A stretch of DNA of 64,000 nt from DASQYE01 sp035940775 (GCA_035940775.1 DASZEN010000003.1:322356-386355), one strand, 5' to 3'; numbered from the stretch's first letter, positions 1 to 8,588 are shown. A program made the numbers and translations. The notes: generated from the sequence alone by a model not told the origin.

Positions 1-699
1 GGACTTACCCACATTCGGGCGTCCCGCCAGCGTGACCCGCAGGCCGTCTCGTAAAAGCCGCCCCGCACGAAAAGTCGAGGCCAGCATTTCAAGCTCACGA
101 ATCAAAGCGGCGAGACTCGTTTTAACCGCGTCGAAGCGGATTTCCGGCAAGTCGTCCTCGACGAACTCCAGAGAGGATTCAAGCGGGACGATTGTTTCGA
201 GCAGGGCGTCCTTCAAGGGTTGAAGACGCGCAGAGAGTTCGCCGCCTAATTGGCGCGCGGCCTGGCGGGCAGCGGCGTTCGTCTGCGCGTTGATGAGGTC
301 GCGGACGGCCTCCGCCTGGCTCAAATTTAAGTGGCCGTTGGCGAGCGCGCGTAAGGTAAATTCGCCGGGCGCGGCGGTGCGCGCATCAAGGCCGAGGATA
401 AGATCAATCAGATGTCGCAGTAGAACAGGCGAGCCATGACAACTCAGCTCGACCATATCTTCGCCGGTGAATGAGCGCGGAGATTTGAAAAAAGTGACGA
501 GAGCGCTGTCTAAAACTTCTCCGGTACGGGGTTCGCGAATCTTCCTGAGCACGGCGTGATTCGCTTCGGGAGTGAATTGAGCTTCGCCAGTCAAGGCGCG
601 CGCGATCTCAAGCGCACGCGGGCCGCTCAAGCGTATGACGCCGATACCGCTGCGGCCTGGCGGCGTTGATAAAGCGACGATGGTGTCTGCTCTGGACAC
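1..699 (-). CDS. mnmE: tRNA modification GTPase MnmE (TrmE), partial: N-terminal part only
   Basis: MnmE works with MnmG to build the 5-carboxymethylaminomethyl group on U34 of some tRNAs. The gene runs off the left edge, so about 233 N-terminal codons are present. The start of the tetrahydrofolate-binding domain reads DTIVALSTPPGRSGIGVIRL, and the SFTGEDMVELSCHG stretch is typical of the family. The last codons give the G1 loop of the GTPase domain, GRPNVGKS. The likely start is a GTG at 699, just before the conserved N-terminus; no ATG fits and no strong Shine-Dalgarno is visible, so the exact start is uncertain. It is the last seen gene of the minus-strand set rpmH-rnpA-yidD-yidC-jag-mnmE, the classic order beside an origin. 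Confidence 0.93.
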   Translation of the reverse strand, partial: MSRADTIVALSTPPGRSGIGVIRLSGPRALEIARALTGEAQFTPEANHAVLRKIREPRTGEVLDSALVTFFKSPRSFTGEDMVELSCHGSPVLLRHLIDLILGLDARTAAPGEFTLRALANGHLNLSQAEAVRDLINAQTNAAARQAARQLGGELSARLQPLKDALLETIVPLESSLEFVEDDLPEIRFDAVKTSLAALIRELEMLASTFRAGRLLRDGLRVTLAGRPNVGKS

Positions 700-769
700 T
701 GCGGAAAAGAAGAAATACAGAGAGAGCGAAAAAAGTGTTCACGCGCCGGGGTCTCTGTGACGACAACTT

Positions 770-1300
770 TTATCTGGGGGAAGTTTTGAGACCTACTTTC
801 AGCCGACGCGCGGAGCCCTCGCCGACAGATTCGGTTAAGAGGTCTTCTTCGCTCGCAAGCGAAAGATGAATGACGCGGCGCTCGTTCGGGTTCATGGGCC
901 CAAAGGTGAAGGCGGCGCCGGTCGCACGCACTCGCTCGGCGGCATGTCGTGCCATCGCACGCAGCTCAGCCTCGCGCGTGGCGCGAAAGTTTTCCACATC
1001 GCAGACGATGCGCTCGCCCTTTGGAAGAGCACGACCGAAAGCCTGATTGACCAGATGCTGAAACGCCTCCAACAATTCGCCGCCCTCGCTCAACAACAGA
1101 GCAGTATCAGCGCCGTCTATCGCTAGAAGGCAACCGCTCTCGGCGGCCGACGCCGTCGCGCGCAACCTGAACCCGGCGCCGTCAAAAACAGCGTTAAGAA
1201 AATCTTGCGATTGAACGCATGCTTCACTCATCTTTATCAAGCCATCGCGAGGCGTGCTTTCCGTATCCAACATTAACGCGCGCTCGTGTGTGTGCGTCAC
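770..1300 (-). CDS. jag: Jag/KhpB-like RNA-binding protein (KH-like + R3H)
   Basis: Predicted 176-residue cytoplasmic RNA-binding protein of the Jag/KhpB (SpoIIIJ-associated) family. The C-terminus holds the R3H signature around FGPMNPNERRVIHL, followed by EEDLLTESVGEGSARRLKV, which is typical of Jag. A degenerate KH-like region lies between about residues 45 and 105. The N-terminal Jag_N domain seen in Firmicutes is absent or unrecognisable, so this is the short form. The ATG overlaps the yidC stop as ATGA, which indicates translational coupling; yidC-jag linkage is nearly universal. The molecular role of Jag is not fully settled in any bacterium. Confidence 0.85.
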   Translation of the reverse strand: MTHTHERALMLDTESTPRDGLIKMSEACVQSQDFLNAVFDGAGFRLRATASAAESGCLLAIDGADTALLLSEGGELLEAFQHLVNQAFGRALPKGERIVCDVENFRATREAELRAMARHAAERVRATGAAFTFGPMNPNERRVIHLSLASEEDLLTESVGEGSARRLKVGLKTSPR

Positions 1301-3177
1301 GCCTGTGAAACGCGCGCGGTGTTCAACTTCTTAGTAGATCGTGCCCCGGCTGTTTTTTCCTCCGGCGGCTCTTCGTCGTCTTCCGATTTCGTCAAGCGAT
1401 TGATTAGAACTTGCTGGCTGAAGCCGACGATGTTTCCAACGATCCAGTAGACGAGCAATCCCGTAGGCGCGCTCCACATAATATAGAGCATAAAGAGCGG
1501 CATGCCGACAGCCATCATCTTGCGTTGCAGAGGATCGGCTGACGGTGCCGGGGTAATCAACTGCAAGACGATCATGGACGAGGCAAACAGGATCGGCAGA
1601 AGATGTATGGCATACGGCTCAGCCGAAGATAAATCCGGTATCCACAGAAACGATGCCTGTCTGAAATCGATCGAGATGGTGATGGCGCGATAGAGCGCGA
1701 AGAGAAAGGGCATCTGTATCAAGAGCGGCAGGCAGCCGCCGAGCGGATTGCCCTCCTTCATCAAACGCAGTTGCTCCACCTGCAACTCTTTCAAACGCGG
1801 ATCATCCGACTTCATCCCCTTGATCTTCTCTTGCAACTCTTTCATTCGCGGCGCAAGCTTCTGCGCCTTCTTCATGGATTTGGAAGAGCGCCACTTTAGC
1901 GGGAAGAAGAGCGAATAGATAACGATCGTGAAGAGTATGATCGCCACACCGTAGCTGCCCGTTAGCCGATAGAGTTTTTTAATAGACCAGAGAATCGGCG
2001 CTGCGAGCGGACGCGAAACGCTGCCCAGAAACCCGTAATCTATTGATCTTTCGAGGTCTACCTCGCGCCCTGGGCCAAGCGCCTGGCTGATCTGCCCGCT
2101 CGCTTCCGTAAGGATATAATGGTCTTTCGGGCCCGCATAAACCCGCGTCCGGGAACCGTCCGCCGGTACTGGTACGAGAGCCGATATTAAATATCTGGAT
2201 TCTTTCTTTCCATTCGCCGGATGATCGTACTGTTGGGTGCGAAACTCAAGCCCTTCAGTCCTCTTCGGTGGCACGGCGATCATGGCAAAATACGTGTCGC
2301 CCGACCCGGCCCAATCAACGGGGCCGTTGAGCGCGAGGCGGTCACCATTTTTATTATTGATCTGAACGGCCAGATGTCGCTCGTCCTTATCATTGACGAC
2401 GGCGATGCCTTCGGGCGCAACCGAGTAGAAGCTGTAATGCGTTACGCCCTGATCGCCTATGCTTGGCCCTATCGAGAGCTTCACCTGGGGAATTGTCTGA
2501 CCGCCGCGCGCGATCTTAACTTCTATATCCGCGACATAGCGATCCGCGTAGAAGGTAATGTTCTTGACGACGCTCAGTCCCGTCGGTGCATCCTGCAAGA
2601 TGAATTCGACGCTCTGCTGCTGTGGCCCGCCTGGGCCCATGTCAAGACTTAGCTCACCACTGTCCGCTCCTTTGACCTGATAATTTCTGGAAGCAAGCAG
2701 TGGATCGAGGTTCTCGTCCCCGGTGACGATCTGAAATGTTGCATGCCCACGATTGATCCCCTGCGGAATGAGTTCGAGAGGCTGCGGGTTCTCTCTGGTG
2801 CTTCCAACAGAGTGCAGAGCCCGTCCGGGACTACCGTTCTCCGGCGGCAGCGATTTGAGAATCCAGCTCGTCGCAACAGCGCCATGATTATCCAGCTTAA
2901 CCTCGTAGAGAGGCGTCTTGATAGAGATTATTCGCTGCTCCGTAGCGTCTTGCACGGAAGAAGGGGAAGCGGCTGCGGTTTGCGGCGATTGTTGATTGGG
3001 CGCGGTATCGGCCGCTTGCGTTGTGGGAGAAGAGGTCGGCTGCGGCTGGGCCGTAGAGGCGTTACTGTTGCTCTGCGGTTGAGGCTGAACGGGGAAGAAA
3101 CGACGCTGTAGAAAGCTCCACCCAACAAGTATCGCCGCCGAGAGTATAAGAGCAAGAAGGAAACGCCTTTGTTGCAT
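1297..3177 (-). CDS. yidC: Membrane protein insertase YidC
   Basis: YidC/Oxa1 insertase of 626 residues, which places membrane proteins in the inner membrane with or without SecYEG. An N-terminal membrane anchor (about residues 5-22) is followed by a Pro/Gln/Ser-rich linker (to about 80). Next comes the large periplasmic beta-sandwich domain typical of diderm YidC (about 85-370), then the conserved membrane core (from about GSYGVAIILFTIVIYSLFFP to the C-terminus). The core includes GGCLPLLIQMPFLFALYRAI, and WSAPTGLLVYWIVGN near the last helices. The length fits the Gram-negative form rather than the short Firmicutes form. It lies between yidD and jag in the minus-strand operon. Confidence 0.96.
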   Translation of the reverse strand: MQQRRFLLALILSAAILVGWSFLQRRFFPVQPQPQSNSNASTAQPQPTSSPTTQAADTAPNQQSPQTAAASPSSVQDATEQRIISIKTPLYEVKLDNHGAVATSWILKSLPPENGSPGRALHSVGSTRENPQPLELIPQGINRGHATFQIVTGDENLDPLLASRNYQVKGADSGELSLDMGPGGPQQQSVEFILQDAPTGLSVVKNITFYADRYVADIEVKIARGGQTIPQVKLSIGPSIGDQGVTHYSFYSVAPEGIAVVNDKDERHLAVQINNKNGDRLALNGPVDWAGSGDTYFAMIAVPPKRTEGLEFRTQQYDHPANGKKESRYLISALVPVPADGSRTRVYAGPKDHYILTEASGQISQALGPGREVDLERSIDYGFLGSVSRPLAAPILWSIKKLYRLTGSYGVAIILFTIVIYSLFFPLKWRSSKSMKKAQKLAPRMKELQEKIKGMKSDDPRLKELQVEQLRLMKEGNPLGGCLPLLIQMPFLFALYRAITISIDFRQASFLWIPDLSSAEPYAIHLLPILFASSMIVLQLITPAPSADPLQRKMMAVGMPLFMLYIMWSAPTGLLVYWIVGNIVGFSQQVLINRLTKSEDDEEPPEEKTAGARSTKKLNTARVSQA

Positions 3178-3248
3178 GTGATTTAAACTACCGAGCTGCC
3201 TTCCAATTCAGAATCCGAAAAAATTTTGAACGCTATTCTTTTCGCTCT

Positions 3249-3464
3249 TCACTCGACCGGATCATATCCGCCCGGATGAAACGGATGGCAGCGCAAAATC
3301 CTGCGTGCGCCCATCCAGGTTCCGCGCCATGCGCCATGACGCTCTATGGCTTGGCGCGCATACTCCGAGCAGGTCGGAACGAAGCGGCAAGAGGGCGGAA
3401 GCAGAGGCGAGATGGCCGCTTTGTAGAACTTCAAGAGCGTGATTAGAACTATCCTCACTGGCAA
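3249..3464 (-). CDS. yidD: Membrane protein insertion efficiency factor YidD
   Basis: Small 71-residue YidD, which helps YidC-dependent membrane insertion. The family core is clear: an amphipathic start (LLKFYKAAISPLLPPSCRF), then PTCSEYARQAIERHG, and the end RILRCHPFHPGGYDPV with the usual Cys and His residues. The frame opens with TTG at 3464, directly after the rnpA stop; a GTG two codons further in (3458) is an alternative start. Its place between rnpA and yidC is the usual one. Confidence 0.93.
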   Translation of the reverse strand: MPVRIVLITLLKFYKAAISPLLPPSCRFVPTCSEYARQAIERHGAWRGTWMGARRILRCHPFHPGGYDPVE

Positions 3465-3839
3465 TCACCGCCCGGTTCCTACGCTCGTGCCGCCTTCATC
3501 AATTTCGGCGCATGCAATAATTCTCTGAAACTCTTCCAGAGGCGCCGGAAGCTTCTCACGCAAGAGCGAGCGCTTGGCGTTGAGCACCCAATCGTATTTC
3601 GCGTCCAGGCGATCAAGCTCAGCCACGCTCAGGCGAAACGTCTCGCGCAGCAAGCGCTTCGCGCGATTTCGCTCGACGGCATTGCCGGTCGCCTTGCGCG
3701 ACGCCGTCACGCCCAATCTATGATGCTGCAAATCGTTAGGCTGTACGAAGGCCGTCATCAGACGGCCATCATAACGTCTCCCGCTGGCGTAGACGCGGCG
3801 AAACTCTTCCGAAGCGCGCAGATGAAATGGTTTGGACAA
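3465..3839 (-). CDS. rnpA: Ribonuclease P protein component
   Basis: Protein subunit of RNase P, which helps the catalytic RNA bind precursor tRNA. The RNR signature is seen as GNAVERNRAKRLLRE, with the upstream RLGVTASRK strand. I chose a TTG start at 3839 (product begins MSKPFHLRASEEFRRVYASG, 124 residues) because it gives the usual length and lies 16 bases after the rpmH stop. The same frame stays open upstream to an ATG at 3953 inside rpmH, which would give 162 residues and an overlap with rpmH; see the findings. The stop abuts the yidD start codon, so the two are probably translated together. Confidence 0.93.
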   Translation of the reverse strand: MSKPFHLRASEEFRRVYASGRRYDGRLMTAFVQPNDLQHHRLGVTASRKATGNAVERNRAKRLLRETFRLSVAELDRLDAKYDWVLNAKRSLLREKLPAPLEEFQRIIACAEIDEGGTSVGTGR

Positions 3840-3855
3840 ACGGCCTACGGCGGTA

Positions 3856-4002
3856 TCAATAATGCGATGGCGTGAGGCGCTTGCGACCCTTAGCGCGGCG
3901 ACGCTTAAGTACCAGACGGCCATTCTTGGTCGCCATGCGGGCGCGAAAGCCATGCGTTTTCGCCCGGCGACGATTGTTAGGTTGAAATGTGCGCTTCGAC
4001 AT
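3856..4002 (-). CDS. rpmH: 50S ribosomal protein L34
   Basis: Forty-eight-residue L34, read directly as MSKRTFQPNNRRRAKTHGF and then RARMATKNGRLVLKRRRAKG up to the end KRLTPSHY. It is highly basic with all family landmarks. A GGAG-type ribosome-binding site lies upstream of the ATG at 4002. It is the first gene of the minus-strand operon and diverges from dnaA, the arrangement found at many bacterial origins. Confidence 0.97.
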   Translation of the reverse strand: MSKRTFQPNNRRRAKTHGFRARMATKNGRLVLKRRRAKGRKRLTPSHY

Positions 4003-4035
4003 AGTCAGTTATTCTCCGCTCAAATGAAAAGTGTA

Positions 4036-4064
4036 AGACTAACTGCGAGCTAACATTATGTCAA
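4036..4064 (-). promoter_or_regulatory. Predicted sigma-70-type promoter of the rpmH operon
   Basis: On the minus strand a perfect TTGACA (4064-4059) is followed by a 17-base spacer and TAGTCT (4041-4036), a moderate -10 box. It lies 34 bases upstream of the rpmH ATG and points into that gene. Prediction from sequence only. Confidence 0.6.
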
Positions 4065-4341
4065 GAAAAGCGGGCCGGTCGCGCCCGCTCCCAATTCATT
4101 TTGGTCGCCCGAAGGCGAGCCGTGCGAGATTAGCCTCCGTAGATTCGGATGCTCCGATGTGTCCTGAAATGATTCAATCAGCCCGTTTTGGCGAGATCGC
4201 AAAACAGGAAAGACCAAGCAAAAATAGGGTTCTGCGGAGCCCCGAAAAAATATTTAAAGAGCCTGTGGATTTCCCTTGCTTCCCAACTCATATTATGCTA
4301 GTCTCCGCCCCGTTTCGGCGACTCTTCAAGTCCGTAAATGG

Positions 4342-4417
4342 TTGATAAATAGATACTTAAAGCATTACTTTAAGTTTGCAAGGTTTTCCACAGGGCTGTG
4401 GAAAACCTTGTGGAAAA
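4342..4417 (+). promoter_or_regulatory. dnaA upstream region: weak promoter and three DnaA boxes
   Basis: The 588-base rpmH-dnaA spacer (4003-4590) holds no gene I can support. Three 9-mers match the box form used in the dnaA-dnaN spacer: TTTTCCACA at 4384-4392, and its reverse complement at 4397-4405 and 4409-4417. A weak promoter (TTGATA 4342-4347, 18-base spacer, TACTTT 4366-4371) lies just before them. Together these fit DnaA autoregulation of its own gene, or a minor origin subregion. The boxes are seen directly; the promoter and the role are inferred. Confidence 0.55.
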
Positions 4418-4590
4418 CTTTCGGAGCGGGGGCCGAAAGAGCAGCCTAGAGGGTGCATTTACAACACCTTCCGTGGTGTGACTCAAGGAATAGCTTGAAA
4501 AGCTTTAGGAGAAGTACCTGTATCGTTTTGTGACGTTCTTCGTCTATCTCGAACGTCAAGACTCTCGACATGAAACAGGATGGATAAGCC

Positions 4591-6051
4591 ATGAGTACTG
4601 TGATTGAGAATCGGCTCTGGAGCGACATTCTTCATGCCGTCGAAAAGCGGCTCAACCGCCAGAGTTTCGAGACGTGGTTTCGCCCCATACAATTTGAGGG
4701 CTGTGATGATTCGGAGCAGATTCTTCACCTGCGCGCGCCCAATCAGGTGGTTAAGGATTGGGTCAGCTCCAATTATTCAGAGGTCCTGGACGAATCGCTC
4801 GAAGAGTTGAACCTGGCCGAGTATCACGTCGATTGGATGGTTGAAGACGAAGAAGCCCGCCGGTCGGAAACCCTGGAGGAAGGCCGTGATGTCGGCACTT
4901 ATAGTCTTGGCGAAACGACCACGACCAACGGCAAGAATAAAAGCTCCAGTCTGTTTACGCTCCTTGAGGCGGCACAATCCGACGGACTGACTCCGGCGGC
5001 GACGACCTTCGTCGACATTGAACCGATAGAGCTATCGCTCAATCCGAAATATACTTTTCAGACATTCGTGGTCGGCTCCTGCAACCAGTTTGCACACGCG
5101 GCCTCGCTGGCGGTCGCCGAAGCGCCCGGCAAAACCTACAATCCGCTCTATATTTACGGTGGTGTGGGGCTTGGCAAGACGCACCTGATGCATGCGGCCG
5201 GGCACGCCATCAAGGAGCGTAATCGCCACTTGCGTCTCTCTTACATCTCGGCCGAAAAGTTCATGAACGAGCTGATTAACGCGATTCGCTACGATAAGGC
5301 GCAAACATTTCGCGAGAAATATCGTTCGATAGATGTTCTCTTGATGGACGATATACAGTTCATGGCCGGAAAGGAGCGCACGCAGGAGGAGTTCTTCCAC
5401 ACCTTCAACGCGCTCTATGACGGGCAGAAGCAGATAGTGATTACGTCCGACTGCCCGCCGCGAGAAATCCCCACGCTTGAGGAAAGACTGCATTCGCGTT
5501 TCGAGTGGGGTTTGATCGCGGACATGGAGCCGCCCGATCTGGAGACCAAGGTGGCGATCCTGAAACGCAAGGCCGATCTGGACGGCGTGCAACTGCCGGA
5601 CGACGTGGCCTTCTTTATCGCGAGCAAGGTGAAAAGCAATATACGTGAGTTGGAAGGCTCGCTCGTGCGGCTGGTTGCGATCTCTTCCTTGCGCGGGCTG
5701 CCGATCTCGAAGATGCTCGCGCAGGATGCCATTCGCAACATCGCCGAGGACGATCAGCCCGCCGGAATCACCATCGATCAGATTCAGCAAGCGGTCGCGG
5801 CGCACTATCGGCTGCGCGTTGACGAGCTAACGTCCAAGAGCAATACGCGACAGATCGCCGTGCCGCGACAGGTAGCCATGTACCTCTGCAAGCGGCTCAC
5901 GAAACACAGCTTCCCGGAGATCGGAAGAGGCTTCGGCGGCAAGCATCACACGACCGTTATTCACTCGGTTGAGAAGATCGAAGCGCTCGTTTTGAAGGAT
6001 CAAAATTTCCACAGGGTAGTGAGCGACCTTATGGATAATCTTTGCAAGTAG
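4591..6051 (+). CDS. dnaA: Chromosomal replication initiator protein DnaA
   Basis: Replication initiator of 486 residues that binds DnaA boxes and melts the origin as an ATP-bound filament. Domain I begins WSDILHAVEKRLNRQSFETW. A variable linker (about 90-150) leads to the AAA+ core with Walker A GGVGLGKT (190-197) and Walker B LLMDDIQ (about 251-257). The C-terminal DNA-binding domain has the signature FGGKHHTTVIHS (K451-H452-H453-T454-T455). At the place of E. coli Asp433 this protein has His452, while the following His-Thr-Thr is kept. The ATG at 4591 has an AGGATGG site upstream. Origin-like spacers flank the gene on both sides. Confidence 0.98.
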   Translation: MSTVIENRLWSDILHAVEKRLNRQSFETWFRPIQFEGCDDSEQILHLRAPNQVVKDWVSSNYSEVLDESLEELNLAEYHVDWMVEDEEARRSETLEEGRDVGTYSLGETTTTNGKNKSSSLFTLLEAAQSDGLTPAATTFVDIEPIELSLNPKYTFQTFVVGSCNQFAHAASLAVAEAPGKTYNPLYIYGGVGLGKTHLMHAAGHAIKERNRHLRLSYISAEKFMNELINAIRYDKAQTFREKYRSIDVLLMDDIQFMAGKERTQEEFFHTFNALYDGQKQIVITSDCPPREIPTLEERLHSRFEWGLIADMEPPDLETKVAILKRKADLDGVQLPDDVAFFIASKVKSNIRELEGSLVRLVAISSLRGLPISKMLAQDAIRNIAEDDQPAGITIDQIQQAVAAHYRLRVDELTSKSNTRQIAVPRQVAMYLCKRLTKHSFPEIGRGFGGKHHTTVIHSVEKIEALVLKDQNFHRVVSDLMDNLCK

Positions 6052-6075
6052 TTAGCTCAGTTTCGGGGTCAAGAG

Positions 6076-6345
6076 TTTTCCACAGTACGGTTTTCGGTTA
6101 AGCTCTTTACACGCTGGTATTTAACTTCGAGTTTTCCACATTTCCACAGGCATCGCAACAATTGCCCCTGTGGAAATGTGGAAAACTTTAAAAATGGAAA
6201 ACTTTTCCACAGACGCGCGTTGTTTTCCACAGCGATTTCCACAACCCCTGTGGAAAACAATTCCTTTGCTCTCAACAATAAAGTGACTTTTCCACATTTC
6301 CACAGGCCCTACTACTACTACTATATATATATACATAGTATTTAA
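6076..6345 (+). other. Predicted replication origin oriC (DnaA boxes, GC clamp, DnaA-trios, AT tract)
   Basis: The 384-base dnaA-dnaN spacer holds eleven 9-mers of the form TTTTCCACA or ATTTCCACA. Plus-strand boxes start at 6076, 6132, 6140, 6203, 6223, 6235, 6288 and 6296. Reverse-strand boxes start at 6169, 6177 and 6249. The last two boxes are followed directly by GGCCC (6305-6309), five CTA trinucleotides (6309-6323), and an alternating TA and AT-rich tract up to about 6345. This order, two boxes then a GC clamp then trios then an AT tract, is the basal unwinding system described for Bacillus subtilis oriC. The last box lies about 130 bases before the dnaN ATG. The boxes and order are seen; origin function is inferred. 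Confidence 0.9.
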
Positions 6346-6435
6346 ATAGTATAAGTAGTAAAAGGCACTTGTGCAGTAATCTATAAATTTCCAGACTCGG
6401 ATCAGCTCTAATTTTAAGTTCAGAGGAGTTACTAA

Positions 6436-7545
6436 ATGGAGTTCAGCATCAGCAAGAACGCTCTGCAAAAGGAGCTTGGTTTCGTTCAAGGCATAGTCGA
6501 GAAGAAGAACACCATTCCCGTTCTCTCCAACATCCTCATCGAGTCGGTTGGTGAAAACACGATTCGCCTTATCGGCACAGACCTGGATGTGACTATCCGC
6601 TGCGAGACGGAAGCGGAAATCGGTAAGCCCGGCTCTATGTGCGTCCAGGCGCGCAAGCTCTTCGACATCTCGCGGCTGCTGCCGGATGCGACCGTCCGCT
6701 TTCGCAAAGAAGAGAACGACTGGGTGACGGTCGAGTGTGAGAATTTCCGCTCGAAGATCGCTGGCGTGTCGCGCGAGGCTTTCCCGGAAGTGCCCAGTTT
6801 CAAATCAGCGCCGATGAAATTGGACGCGGAGGTTTTCAAATCCTTCATAGATCGCACCATCTTCGCCATCACGCAGGAGGAGTCGCGCTATACGCTTTCG
6901 GGCGCGAAATTCATTCTGGATAAATCGGGCGCTAAGATGGTTACAACCGACGGACACCGCCTCGCCTATGTCGCACGTCAGGATTTGGGAAAAAACGTCT
7001 CTAAGGAGGCAATAGACGCGCTTATACCCCGTAAGACGCTGGCGGAGCTGACCAAGCTGACGGCCTCCTACGAGGGAGAGATAAGTTTGGGAGCCGACGA
7101 GAACCATATCTACTTCGAGGTCGGCCCGCGTCTTCTGATCTCAAGAATGCTCACAGGCCAGTTCCCGAACTACGAGATGGTGATGCCGAAGAGCAATGAC
7201 AAGTCCATAGTCTTCGACAACGTCTCGCTCAACCAGGCGATCCGCCGCGTCGCCTTGATGGCCGACGACCGCTCGCATGCGATCCGTTTTCATCTCGCGC
7301 CGAACCAGCTTCAGATCAGCTCGCAGAACGCCGAAGAGGGCGAAGCGCGCGAAACCGTCGCCACAGACTATGCGGGCGACGTGGTCGAGATAGGCTTCAA
7401 CGCCCAATATCTACAGGATTTCCTAAACGTCGTCGGCGAGGGCCAGGTCGCCTTCGAGTTCAAGGACGGCAACTCCCAGGCGCAACTGCGTCCGACGACG
7501 ACCGACTACGAATACAAGTACGTCGTCATGCCGATGCGTATTTGA
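6436..7545 (+). CDS. dnaN: DNA polymerase III beta subunit (sliding clamp)
   Basis: Beta clamp of 369 residues, close to the family norm of about 366. The dimeric ring tethers polymerase III to DNA. The start MEFSISKNALQKELGFVQGIVEKKNTIPVL is typical. Domain 2 has the EESRYTLSGAKF and TTDGHRLAY stretches, and the C-terminus ends in VVMPMRI, the usual tail near the partner-binding cleft. AGAGGAG at 6422-6428 is a good ribosome-binding site for the ATG at 6436. It lies directly after the oriC spacer. Confidence 0.98.
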   Translation: MEFSISKNALQKELGFVQGIVEKKNTIPVLSNILIESVGENTIRLIGTDLDVTIRCETEAEIGKPGSMCVQARKLFDISRLLPDATVRFRKEENDWVTVECENFRSKIAGVSREAFPEVPSFKSAPMKLDAEVFKSFIDRTIFAITQEESRYTLSGAKFILDKSGAKMVTTDGHRLAYVARQDLGKNVSKEAIDALIPRKTLAELTKLTASYEGEISLGADENHIYFEVGPRLLISRMLTGQFPNYEMVMPKSNDKSIVFDNVSLNQAIRRVALMADDRSHAIRFHLAPNQLQISSQNAEEGEARETVATDYAGDVVEIGFNAQYLQDFLNVVGEGQVAFEFKDGNSQAQLRPTTTDYEYKYVVMPMRI

Positions 7546-7696
7546 TGTAAAAGCGAGCCGTCAGTTTTTCTCCTGATGCGGTGGAATAAATATCCGTGCG
7601 ATGGAATAAAAAGCCGGGCGGAAAGCAGAGATAACCGGGGATTATAAGAGTCGGCCGAGTTAATCCCGATCAAATAAAAATTTATGGCGGACTTGC

Positions 7697-7734
7697 GAGG
7701 GCGTCTATTGGTGTTGAAACCAATAGACGCCCTC
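7697..7734 (+). terminator. Perfect 15-bp hairpin after dnaN (possible terminator)
   Basis: Arms 7697-7711 and 7720-7734 (GAGGGCGTCTATTGG and its complement) flank an 8-base loop. No T-run follows, so it is not a textbook intrinsic terminator, but its place 150 bases after the dnaN stop suggests 3'-end formation. The rest of the dnaN-to-8050 spacer (7546-8049) is somewhat AT-richer than its surroundings and shows no gene I can support; a 21-codon open frame beginning MAEGADLPDREQ near 7762 has no recognisable match. Confidence 0.5.
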
Positions 7735-8049
7735 AGTTCTTAAAGCTGGAATGGCGTGATTATGGCAGAAGGAGCAGATTTACCGGATCGGGAACAGTTG
7801 CTCGAACTCTTTCGGAATTATAGTTAGATTTCTGTTGAATGGTTTAGCTAAATGTTCCGGCTCAGACTTCACAAATCGAGAGCGGCAAGCGTCTTCTTAA
7901 AAACAGGCTCATGTTGAATGCTCTGAGCCTCGCGCCGGAAATGGAAGTTGATGCTTTAGCTGGATGAACCGCCATCAGGCGCTGGCTGCCTTGAATGTGG
8001 GGCAAACCATTCAGTTCACACATTTCACTTTAAGAATGGAGAAAGACAA

Positions 8050-8316
8050 ATGCCAAATGTAACAGTCAAAATTGTCGGGGGTAAGGATAAAGAGAACCTG
8101 TCAGCCGTTACGGTTGGGGACAAACGCTGGGGAGAAAATGGAGCTTCGTGGGGAAGCAGCCAGAGTGTCCCGGCTGGCAAGGAAACATCAATCGGGGCCT
8201 ACTACTCGGGAAAACGCTCCGCCGTCGCAACATTCGATCTTGGGAATAACGATGTCATTATTGAGATCACCGCTGATGGCCCAGGTGAAACCGGCGCCAA
8301 TATCGTCGATGTATAA
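8050..8316 (+). CDS. Small protein of unknown function
   Basis: Eighty-eight-residue protein that I do not recognise. It begins MPNVTVKIVGGKDKENLSAV and is rich in Val, Thr, Gly and Asn, with alternating hydrophobic residues that suggest an all-beta fold. It has no signal peptide, membrane segment or cysteine. The ribosome-binding site is strong (GGAGAAAG at about 8038-8045 before the ATG). It sits between dnaN and recF, which are adjacent in many bacteria, and is bracketed by the hairpin at 7697 and the terminator at 8551. That suggests an independently transcribed insertion. A second, shifted frame over the same bases shows no such features. Confidence 0.65.
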   Translation: MPNVTVKIVGGKDKENLSAVTVGDKRWGENGASWGSSQSVPAGKETSIGAYYSGKRSAVATFDLGNNDVIIEITADGPGETGANIVDV

Positions 8317-8550
8317 GGCTTTCAAAGACCATTTTGCATCGGCCCATTAAGGGAAAGGACATGAACAGAGCTTTCCCGTCAACAGACCTCAAAAGGGTCT
8401 TTGGAAATAAAGAGATTCGTCCGCTGTTAGCCTGTGCCGACTTCTCGCACGGATGATTCAGTCTCAATCAATCACACAAGCTTGTTCTTAGCACCGACGG
8501 CTTGCGAAACGTCTAACACGGGCATTTATTCTACGAGATCATCTTAGGGG

Positions 8551-8588
8551 AAAGCGTCTTCGTGACGATTCGTCACGAAGACGCTTTT
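8551..8588 (+). terminator. Intrinsic terminator upstream of recF
   Basis: A stem of up to 17 base pairs (AAAGCGTCTTCGTGACG at 8551-8567 and its complement at 8571-8587) with an ATT loop, followed by a short T-rich tail (8585-8593). It probably ends transcription of the small gene at 8050. The A-rich left side means it could also act on the reverse strand. I see nothing else in 8317-8550. Confidence 0.8.
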
